Source of the DNA: Actinomycetota bacterium
GTDB taxonomy: Bacteria; Actinomycetota; Aquicultoria; CAJVYJ01; JAUVQD01
Length of the DNA stretch: 46,221 nucleotides
Reading direction: 5' to 3'
NCBI GenBank assembly: GCA_030679975.1
Contig: JAUXSL010000102.1
Coordinates: 1-46,221 of the forward strand
Part shown: piece after piece, positions 9,260 to 16,531 of the stretch
Numbering within the stretch: the stretch's first letter is position 1
Layout of the letters: each line of letters opens with the position of its first letter
Made by a program: the position numbers and the translations under genes
The notes under the pieces: model-generated
What the model was told of the DNA's origin: nothing
The model's input: only the letters and a program-made list of their open reading frames with translations
Database searches by the model: none

Positions 9260-9297
9260 GGGGACACCATCACTTGGGCGTTTCGAATGGTGTCCCC
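9260..9297. repeat. Perfect palindrome GGGGACACCAT...ATGGTGTCCCC (REP-like; may act as bidirectional terminator)
   Basis: 11-bp perfect arms 9260-9270 and 9287-9297, 16-nt loop, located between convergent genes. Confidence 0.75.
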
Positions 9298-9306
9298 TGA
9301 AGATAT

Positions 9307-9762
9307 CTAATCTTGCGTTAAAATATAATCGTCGTATTCGGTCTCAAGTCGCAACTTATGCGTGGCCTCTTGCATCGCCATGAACGCAAACAATTTTTTA
9401 AGCTCAGCATCGCCGGTGTGGTCGGCCAGGCCTTGGTACAATGAATGAGAGTGTTCTTCAGCTTTCATGGCCAGCACTAAAATGTCCTGAAAACTCATCT
9501 CCGGCGAGTACGATACGTCATGCATATAGTCGCTGATCTTGAGGTCTGGTACCGGTTTGATGCTCTCGTTCGCGACCAGGCCGACGTCAAGATTTTGTAA
9601 TGTCTCATAATGCTTGCGCTCTTCGGCGGCGAGTTCCGTGAAGATACCGGCCAAGCGGTCGGATTTCATCAGCTTGGCAAGATTTGCGTACTGCGCCTCA
9701 GCTTCAGATTCCTTTTCAAGGGCGAAATCAATAACGCCTTTAAGGGTCGATATATCATTCAT
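9307..9762 (-). CDS. Rubrerythrin/ferritin-like di-iron protein
   Basis: KESEAEAQYANLAKLM...ELAAEERKHYETLQNL...KAEEHSHSLYQGLAD...MAMQEATHKLRLETEYDDYIL. Confidence 0.85.
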   Translation of the reverse strand: MNDISTLKGVIDFALEKESEAEAQYANLAKLMKSDRLAGIFTELAAEERKHYETLQNLDVGLVANESIKPVPDLKISDYMHDVSYSPEMSFQDILVLAMKAEEHSHSLYQGLADHTGDAELKKLFAFMAMQEATHKLRLETEYDDYILTQD

Positions 9763-11456
9763 ATTGTCTCCTTGGTTGCGAACGGTTCTTTTTCAATAAT
9801 ATAGTCGCCGAGCGCCAGGCAGTCCATCCCTGAGGCCCGAAAAGTGCGAATTGCGTCGGCCGGAGTCGAGACTATCGGTTCGCCCATGACATTAAAGGAT
9901 GTGTTGAGAACGACAGGCACTCCCGTCAGCCGGCGAAACTCGTCAATCAAGCCCCAGTAGCGAGGATTCGATGATTTGGTGACGGTCTGCAGCCGAGCGG
10001 TCCCATCGACGTGAGTGATAGAGGGCACTGTGGCCCGGCGGCTTTTCTTGATATCCATAACTAATAGCATAAAGGGCGACGGGTAATAATCTTCGATATA
10101 ATCCGCCGCGTGTTCGGCCTGAATAGCCGGGGCAAAGGGACGAAACGACTCGCGTTTCTTGATTTTCAAGTTAACGATATCCTTGGTGTCGGTCCTGGTC
10201 GCGTTGGCCAGGATGCTCCGGTTGCCCAAAGCCCGCGGGCCCGCCTCGGCGCGCCCTTGGAACCAGCCGACTATCTTACCTTCGTTGATCTTGGCGGCGC
10301 AGTATTGTTCGACATTCTCTTGCCGTTGATAAGCAAGTCCGGCGCTTTTGATCGCCCCAACCAATTGATCGTCGCTGAATTCCGGTCCGAGGTAGGCATC
10401 TTTCAAAGGTTCCATACGCGGTTTGCCCAGGATGGTGTGCCAAACATAGTAAGCGGCGCCAAGAGCGTTTCCGGCGTCGCCGGCCGCCGGCTGGATAAAT
10501 ATGTCATTGAATCCACTCTTAAGAAGGATTTTAGCGTTCATGCAGCTATTGAGCGCCACTCCTCCCGCCAGGCAAATATTTTTTGATGCGGTCTTGAGCG
10601 CCAAGTAGCCGGCCAGTTCCAATGCCGCTCTCTCAGTAGTCGCCTGGACGGCTGCCGCGATGTCCTGATGACGGAGACCGATCTCCTCGGTCGGCAACCG
10701 TTTTGGCCCGAACTCGTTGATGAATTTACGGCTGCACCAGCCGGCTTTGCGATGATAAGTGAAATAATCGAGGTCGACCTTGAAGCCGCCCTCGTTGTCG
10801 GTGACTATCAACTCGTTAAACTTATCCACATAAATGGGATCCCCGTAGGGCGCCAGCCCCATCACTTTACCCTCGTCGCAATTGGGCCGGAATCCCAAAT
10901 AATCGGTAACCGCGGCATATACCTCGCCGATGGAATGAGGTTGCCGGACATAACTGAGGGGCTTGAGGTTGTTGCCCTGTCCCAGGCCAAGCCAGGTCGA
11001 AAGATAATCGCCGCCCCGGTCGATCGATAAGACGGCGGCCTCCTCAAAGGGCGAAGCGAAAAATGAGGCGGCGGCATGGGCTTCATGATGGCCGACAAAA
11101 ATCAGTTTACCGACAAAGCCTTGCCTGACCCGAAAGACGGGTTTTCGAAGATATAGATTGAAATCGACCGCCGGTTGCAAGAGCAAGCGCCTCCAAGTTC
11201 CCGGTAAGCGCCTGACGATATCGACCATAGCGCGTCCCATATCGACTCCCGGTTGGTGGGCAAAAGCCGCTATATCGACATCCCTGATATCGATATTGCC
11301 GGCGTCCAAACAGTAGTCGATAGCGGAAACGGGGAAGGCCTTGGTGTGTTTGTCCCGGTTGAAGCGTTCCTCCTCGGCAAAGGCGACGACTTTTCCGTCG
11401 GACAATAGGCAAGCGGCAGTATCGTGCGAAAAACAATTAATACCAAGTATATTCAA
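9759..11456 (-). CDS. Carbamoyltransferase (NodU/CmcH family)
   Basis: MNILGINCFSHDTAACLLSDGKVVAFAEEERFNRDKHTKAFP; GHHEAHAAASFFASPFEEAAVLSIDRGGD; GWFQGRAEAGPRALGNRSILANATR; LNTSFNVMGEPIVSTPADAIRTF. Confidence 0.94.
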   Translation of the reverse strand: MNILGINCFSHDTAACLLSDGKVVAFAEEERFNRDKHTKAFPVSAIDYCLDAGNIDIRDVDIAAFAHQPGVDMGRAMVDIVRRLPGTWRRLLLQPAVDFNLYLRKPVFRVRQGFVGKLIFVGHHEAHAAASFFASPFEEAAVLSIDRGGDYLSTWLGLGQGNNLKPLSYVRQPHSIGEVYAAVTDYLGFRPNCDEGKVMGLAPYGDPIYVDKFNELIVTDNEGGFKVDLDYFTYHRKAGWCSRKFINEFGPKRLPTEEIGLRHQDIAAAVQATTERAALELAGYLALKTASKNICLAGGVALNSCMNAKILLKSGFNDIFIQPAAGDAGNALGAAYYVWHTILGKPRMEPLKDAYLGPEFSDDQLVGAIKSAGLAYQRQENVEQYCAAKINEGKIVGWFQGRAEAGPRALGNRSILANATRTDTKDIVNLKIKKRESFRPFAPAIQAEHAADYIEDYYPSPFMLLVMDIKKSRRATVPSITHVDGTARLQTVTKSSNPRYWGLIDEFRRLTGVPVVLNTSFNVMGEPIVSTPADAIRTFRASGMDCLALGDYIIEKEPFATKETI

Positions 11457-11630
11457 CGTAATCTCCCGAGATTAAACGGCAAGTACAACCATCGTATCAA
11501 AAGTTGCCGCTTACTTATATACCCCGAAACCGGAAAAACCCGGCCCCCCATCGACGTTGACGGCTCCTAAGAGCCGCTATATAATCAAGCATAATAACTG
11601 TTCAGGCAAGCAAAGGAAAAAGACATGCGC

Positions 11631-12494
11631 TCATGGTATCGTCTTTATCAAGACCTTCTCCCGATTGTCCGGAGCGACAATAAACAGCTCAACGTTGCCT
11701 TGAAGAACTTTCGCCAGGTCGAACAGGCGCACTCGCGCGGCATCATCTTCGGCAATTGGTCGACGGTCAGGAACGAGAACTTCTCTCCCTGCCACCCAGA
11801 CATGGTAACCTAACGCATTTCCCAGCTTGACCAGGTGGTATTGGACCTGGTCTTCCCGCTCCTTGGCCCGTTTTCGCTCCGCCTAAAGTAAGACGCTTTC
11901 CGATAGCTGGATTGGTTTTAGGCCAAGGCCTGCCGGAACCCGCAACCGGCCGGCGCCAATCTCGAACAACAAACCTGATACCGCGCCCAGGTCGGTCGAT
12001 AGTTTGGATTTCCAGTGCCCATTTATTTCGAGGATTTTTTCCCGCAAAAAGAAATAGTGCTCCCAACTGCTCAGCGGGACATCAAAGCCGGTGGCGGCGT
12101 TAAAACCTCTGACTATCGCCGTATTGAAAGCCGGGAAGAGGGTCGGGTGCAAGAAGTAGAGGATATTGCTGAGTGCCGGCCCTAACACTTTTATTTTCTA
12201 TGCGGCCAGGTCCGCCACCACTTCGAGCAGTTTCTTTTCACTTGATGTCGCCAGGCAATACTCCAGGCATTCGCCGGATTCTCGCTTGTTTGCCGGATTC
12301 TCATAAATGTCCGGGATCCTGAGTTTCGGTTTCCAGAACCAGTTTTGAACGCCGCGACGGATGGCTCCAAAATACTTCAGCCTCTCGGCGTCGGTGAACC
12401 AGGTATGGTAGACGGATTCATCGTCATGCTTATAGCTCTCGATAAGTTCGCCAAACCAGGGCCCAAGCCAGGGTTTATCCGCAAGCGTTGTCAT
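11631..12494 (-). pseudogene. One reading frame (288 codons incl. stop) interrupted by two in-frame TAG codons (12198-12200 and 11883-11885); hypothetical protein
   Basis: Segments: MTTLADKPWLGPWFGELIESYKHDDESVY...VVADLAA | TAG | [29 protein letters not shown]...LSESVLL | TAG | AERKRAKEREDQVQYHLVKLGNALGYHVWVAGREVLVPDRRPIAEDDAARVRLFDLAKVLQGNVELFIVAPDNREKVLIKTIP then TGA. All in one frame, no frameshift. Confidence 0.75.
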
Positions 12495-12550
12495 AGGTAA
12501 ATTATAGCAAGTACTCACTTGGCAGTGAAACAAACTAAGCGACCGGCGGG

Positions 12551-13189
12551 TTACTGTTTTTGCCGAAAAGGAACAAAGCCCGGGGTCCGGCTGGCATAGA
12601 CTCTCCACGCTTCGCCGAACTCTTTTTCGGCTGCCCGTTCTTCGGTTCGGGCCAGCCGTGAATACATCCAAACCAGGACCGGAAACATAAGCAGGGTCGG
12701 CAAGGTAGGCCACTGGAGCAGAAACCCGAACATGATCAGCACGAAGGCGGCATATTGCGGATGGCGGATACGGGCATAGGGCCCGCTTATCGCCAGGGAA
12801 TGTTCGCGCTGCGCCTGATAGAGCACCTGCCAGGCCCGGGATAGCAGAATCAGGCCGGCGAAAATCAACACGTTGCTCACCAGATGGAACGGCCCGAGGT
12901 GAGGATCGCCGCCCGGGCCGATCAAGTTCTCAAGCAGATGTCCGGCGTCATGGGAGAAAAGATCGACCCCCGGAAGCCGGGTTGCCAGCCAACCGGAAAA
13001 AAAATAGACGGTCAGGGGAAATCCGTACATTTCGGCGAAGAGAGCGACGATAAAAGCGGAAAAAGCCCCAAACGTGCGCCAGTCCCGCTGCGTTTTCGGT
13101 TTGGTGAAGCTGAAAGCGAAAACAATGAATATCAGCGCGTTTACAACGACCAGTGGCCACAAGCCGTAGGCCGGAGCCGAATCACTCAT
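12551..13189 (-). CDS. Isoprenylcysteine carboxyl methyltransferase (ICMT)-like membrane protein
   Basis: SGPYARIRHPQYAAFVLIMFGFLLQWPTL...MYSRLARTEERAAEKEFGEAWRVYASRTPGFVP. Confidence 0.82.
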   Translation of the reverse strand: MSDSAPAYGLWPLVVVNALIFIVFAFSFTKPKTQRDWRTFGAFSAFIVALFAEMYGFPLTVYFFSGWLATRLPGVDLFSHDAGHLLENLIGPGGDPHLGPFHLVSNVLIFAGLILLSRAWQVLYQAQREHSLAISGPYARIRHPQYAAFVLIMFGFLLQWPTLPTLLMFPVLVWMYSRLARTEERAAEKEFGEAWRVYASRTPGFVPFRQKQ

Positions 13190-13374
13190 GGCTTTTCATG
13201 GTCCTTGTGGTCCTTATGCATGAACAGGTGCATCACCAGGTGCAGGACGATGAAGGCGACAAACAGGATATTCGGCAAAGCCCCCAACACATGCGCCTTG
13301 TGTTCGGCGATGAGAAAAAAAGTCACTATCGCCGGAAGGCCAAATAGTGCCCACGTATTTCTCGAGACCTTCAT
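13186..13374 (-). CDS. Small membrane protein (62 aa), metal-cluster associated
   Basis: MKVSRNTWALFGLPAIVTFFLIAEHKAHVLGALPNILFVAFIVLHLVMHLFMHKDHKDHEKP; ATGA overlap with upstream ORF and overlap with the ICMT-like gene. Confidence 0.7.
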   Translation of the reverse strand: MKVSRNTWALFGLPAIVTFFLIAEHKAHVLGALPNILFVAFIVLHLVMHLFMHKDHKDHEKP

Positions 13375-13523
13375 AATCGCAGCCTCTTATCGGCTTCCAT
13401 TTCGGCGGCGCGGGCGGGACAATTATCGGCGCAGCAGGCGCAGTCGATAGGCTTGGCGGCCACGTCCTTGCGGGCGCCAAGGTCCGGCGCCGGCGCGGCG
13501 TGATGATGTTGGTGATCGCGCAT
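13371..13523 (-). CDS. 50-aa His/Cys-rich small protein: remnant fusing the N-terminal region and extreme C-terminus of a metal P-type ATPase
   Basis: MRDHQHHHAAPAPDLGARKDVAAKPIDCACCADNCPARAAEMEADKRLRL*. AAEMEAD matches the ATPase N-terminal region (18463-18483); KRLRL* plus downstream ATGAAGGTCTCGA matches the ATPase 3' end (16520-16545). Confidence 0.65.
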   Translation of the reverse strand: MRDHQHHHAAPAPDLGARKDVAAKPIDCACCADNCPARAAEMEADKRLRL

Positions 13524-13723
13524 GTAATCCTCCCTTTTGCGTTACGAAAAGCTGCCGATTGCCGTTAGCGAAATAAAATACTTTTTACGAGAGCATAGAG
13601 CAATCACTATGTTTTTCAAACTAAAATGTTGTGTCGCCATAACGGAAATCAGCTATATTGGGAAAAATAACCTGAATTAAGCATAAAGGAGTGAGTGGTG
13701 TCTTGGCAAAAAGGTGAGCTGAT

Positions 13724-14998
13724 GTGGCGGAGATGAGGATGAGGCCGCACCACCTCAGCACGGTGCGCATGTCCCTGAAGAGAAAAAGGCTCGATGATTA
13801 CAAGCCCCTGGTCGGGCAAGAAGTCATCGACGAGGTCTTGCGTCTGGCCTCAGACCTCAAGGGTTTGCGCGTTCTGCAGATCAACTCCACCGCTTATGGG
13901 GGAGGGGTTGCCGAGCTTCTTACAGCGCTGGTTCCTCTTGAAGTAGCCTCGGGCATAAATGTAGAGTGGAAGACGCTTCCCCAACATGTTGACTTTTTCG
14001 AGGTAACCAAACTCTTTCATAATGCGCTTCAAGGAAAGGAGTATGAGCCGTCGATCGCCGATATCGAAAAATATATCGAACATAACCGGTTATCGGCCGA
14101 GAGTGAGAGTTCCCGGTATGATCTAATCATCGCCCACGATCCGCAGCCGGCGGCTTTCCGCCACTTTGGCGGTCACGTGGGGGCAAAATGGGTCTGGCGC
14201 TGCCATATAGACACATCACATCCGGGCCAAGCGGTATGGGATTTTCTCCATCCTTTCATTCGCGAGTACGATGCGGCGGTCTTCACCATGAAGAAATTCC
14301 TTCCCCCCGGCATCGGCATCCCTGAAGAACGTATCTTTTTCATTCCTCCGGCCATCGATCCGCTGTCGACTAAGAATATCGATCTGCCGGTTTCTTTGAG
14401 CAAGACGGTACTTTCGGAATTTGGTATCGACCTGGAACGACCGCTCCTAACCCAGGTATCCCGGTTTGACCCGTGGAAAGACCCTATGGGCGTGATCCGC
14501 ATCTATAGGCGAGCGAAGGAGCGCGTCCCGGATCTGCAACTTGCCCTCATCGGTTCCATGGCCACTGATGATCCGGAGGGCTGGGAGATGTATGTCGCTA
14601 TCGAAAACGAGCTGAAAGACGATTCTGACGCCTTTATTTTTACTAACTTAAACGGAGCGGGAAGTCTGGAAGTCAACGCATTTCAGCGTCTTTCCAACCT
14701 CATCGTTCAGAAATCGATCCGAGAAGGATTCGGTCTCGTCGTCTCCGAAGCCTTATGGAAAGGGACGCCGGTCGTCGCGGGGAATACCGGCGGCATTCCG
14801 CTGCAAATGGCTAATGGCGTCGGCGGCTTTTTAGCCGACGGTGAGGACGACTATGTCGACCGGGTGATGTTTTTACTTGAGAATCCGACGGAAGCGCATG
14901 ACATAGGTTATCGGGGCATGAAGTTTGTGAAAGACCACTTTCTGGTCATCAGGCTTCTAATCGACGAACTAAAGCTATTTCGCTCGCTGGTATTGTAA
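13724..14998 (+). CDS. GT4 glycosyltransferase, TreT-like trehalose synthase
   Basis: LKGLRVLQINSTAYGGGVAELLTALVPLEVASGINVEWKTL; VSRFDPWKDPMGVI; SIREGFGLVVSEALWKGTPVVAGNTGGIPLQM. Confidence 0.85.
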   Translation: MAEMRMRPHHLSTVRMSLKRKRLDDYKPLVGQEVIDEVLRLASDLKGLRVLQINSTAYGGGVAELLTALVPLEVASGINVEWKTLPQHVDFFEVTKLFHNALQGKEYEPSIADIEKYIEHNRLSAESESSRYDLIIAHDPQPAAFRHFGGHVGAKWVWRCHIDTSHPGQAVWDFLHPFIREYDAAVFTMKKFLPPGIGIPEERIFFIPPAIDPLSTKNIDLPVSLSKTVLSEFGIDLERPLLTQVSRFDPWKDPMGVIRIYRRAKERVPDLQLALIGSMATDDPEGWEMYVAIENELKDDSDAFIFTNLNGAGSLEVNAFQRLSNLIVQKSIREGFGLVVSEALWKGTPVVAGNTGGIPLQMANGVGGFLADGEDDYVDRVMFLLENPTEAHDIGYRGMKFVKDHFLVIRLLIDELKLFRSLVL

Positions 14999-15064
14999 AT
15001 AACCTTCCTCAAAGGTTAGAGCGCACCCGGTACCATTCTCTCTAAAACAGATTTCAGAGTTTTC

Positions 15065-16141
15065 TTATTTCTGTTCCCTCATCAAATTGTTATTAAAAAA
15101 GTTCCGGTATTTAAATCTGGCAAAGGGATAGAGCAGCTTATGAATTTTGGTAAAATTATAACGGTTGCCCATGACCTTTCTTATATCCCCTATGACCGCT
15201 ATTTTTTTAAGTTGGCGCTCATAGCCGGCATTTCCCAATCTCTCAAATAGAAAGCGATTCACGATTCCTGCTCGTAAAAACGGCTGAATCTCCCGTTTAT
15301 ATAATTTATGATAGCTGTCACCACCGACCAGCGAATCAGCGGCCAGCTCGGCGGATTTAATCGCCAACCGCATCCCAAAACCAAAGAAATAGTCCTGGAT
15401 GCCGGCTGCTTCTCCAATAACCAAGTGATTGCCTGGCCCAAGCAAATAAAAATCTATGTAGCGGCCAAACTCGCGGGGATCAAAAATCTTGAAATTCAGC
15501 AGATCGGCATATCTTTCTAATGTTTCATGAAAGTACCGCTTGGAATCGCGGAACGGCGGTGTGAAAAAGGCGCTTACCAAAGTGGCCCGACCGTCAAAGA
15601 CGATAAAATAAGAGTAACCCTTGGGCGCCACCCGGTCATCGATGATCGCTATGACCATATCGGAAGCATCGGTTTTAAAAGAAATGCCGCGCGCGAAGGC
15701 GACTCCTTTTTTAGCTCCCGATGAATCGATATGCACTCGTCCCTTAATCTTGGTATTACAGATGACCTCTATTCCTAAACTTACCGCATGGTTTCTTAAG
15801 GCAAGATCCAAGCAACCGGGCGTGCCGCCTCTTTTGATCATGTAAAGAAGCGGCTGCTCAGCTTCGAAATCGTACCTTAGGTTGCTGGGCGAGAAAACAG
15901 TTATCTTGCTTACCGGTCGCAACCAGAAATCCGTCGTTATTCCCAGGCGAGCGAGATATTGCAGAACATTTTCATCATCAGTCCAATTTTCCAGCCCTTG
16001 AAAATCACCGTGGCGACGAATCCCGACGGCGCCGCTTTTCTCAAAGACGGTAACAGCAAAGCCCCTTTGAGCTAAGATAATGGCGCTGGTCAATCCTGCA
16101 ATTCCCGCGCCCTTGATCTTTATCTCTTTATTTATTTGCAC
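15065..16141 (-). CDS. FAD-dependent oxidoreductase (geranylgeranyl reductase-like)
   Basis: IKIKGAGIAGLTSAIILAQRGFAVTVFEKSGAVGIRRHGD Rossmann motif; GPGNHLVIGEAAGIQDYFFGFGMRLAIKSAELAADSLV. Confidence 0.78.
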   Translation of the reverse strand: MQINKEIKIKGAGIAGLTSAIILAQRGFAVTVFEKSGAVGIRRHGDFQGLENWTDDENVLQYLARLGITTDFWLRPVSKITVFSPSNLRYDFEAEQPLLYMIKRGGTPGCLDLALRNHAVSLGIEVICNTKIKGRVHIDSSGAKKGVAFARGISFKTDASDMVIAIIDDRVAPKGYSYFIVFDGRATLVSAFFTPPFRDSKRYFHETLERYADLLNFKIFDPREFGRYIDFYLLGPGNHLVIGEAAGIQDYFFGFGMRLAIKSAELAADSLVGGDSYHKLYKREIQPFLRAGIVNRFLFERLGNAGYERQLKKIAVIGDIRKVMGNRYNFTKIHKLLYPFARFKYRNFFNNNLMREQK

Positions 16142-16338
16142 AATGCCTCACACTCGGGCATGGTTAAACAACTTCACGTGCACAATATAATCATGTCTCT
16201 GTTTAAGAAAGCAACCGAAGGCAGTTTAACGTCGTGCCCGGGACAAACTACAGTGGCCTTCATCACAATGAGCGATTCTTGGTGCCATGAATCTTTTCAT
16301 TAAATACTCCCCCTTTTCTCATAGAGACTTTATTGCCG

Positions 16339-16355
16339 ATACCCCCTGGGGGTAT
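16339..16355. promoter_or_regulatory. CsoR-like copper operator palindrome
   Basis: Perfect palindrome ATACCCCCTGGGGGTAT near a metal P-type ATPase locus; resembles known CsoR-family operators. Confidence 0.6.
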
Positions 16356-16411
16356 ATTTATCGTATAACCGGCTGCGGGTCTTGTCAAGAAAACACTGTG
16401 GCCGGCACGAC

Positions 16412-16531
16412 CCTTATGCATGAACAGGGGCATCACCAGGTGCAGGACGATGAAGGCGACAAACAGGATATTCGGCAAAGCCCCCAACACATGCGCCTTG
16501 TGTTCGGCGATGAAAAAATCGAGACCTTCAT
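16412..16531 (-). pseudogene. Truncated/frameshifted copy of the small membrane protein at 13186-13374
   Basis: 16412-16513 matches 13212-13313 (102 nt, one difference seen). The start ATGAAGGTCTCGA is followed by a deletion that shifts frame (MKVSIFSSPNTRRMCWGLCR...). Confidence 0.8.

Noticed and set aside
11580-11813. Plus-strand ORF 11625..11813
   Set aside because: Antisense to the third segment of the TAG-interrupted gene, which reads far more like protein.
12198-12713. Track ORF extending the TAG-interrupted gene upstream to 12713
   Set aside because: Upstream part overlaps the ICMT-like gene in another frame; ATG 12494 is the plausible start.
16263-16490. Minus-strand ORF MLGALPNILFVAF...NIPPGGIGNKVSMRKGG...
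   Set aside because: Starts inside the decayed copy of the small membrane protein and reads through the CsoR-like palindrome; treated as pseudogene remnant.
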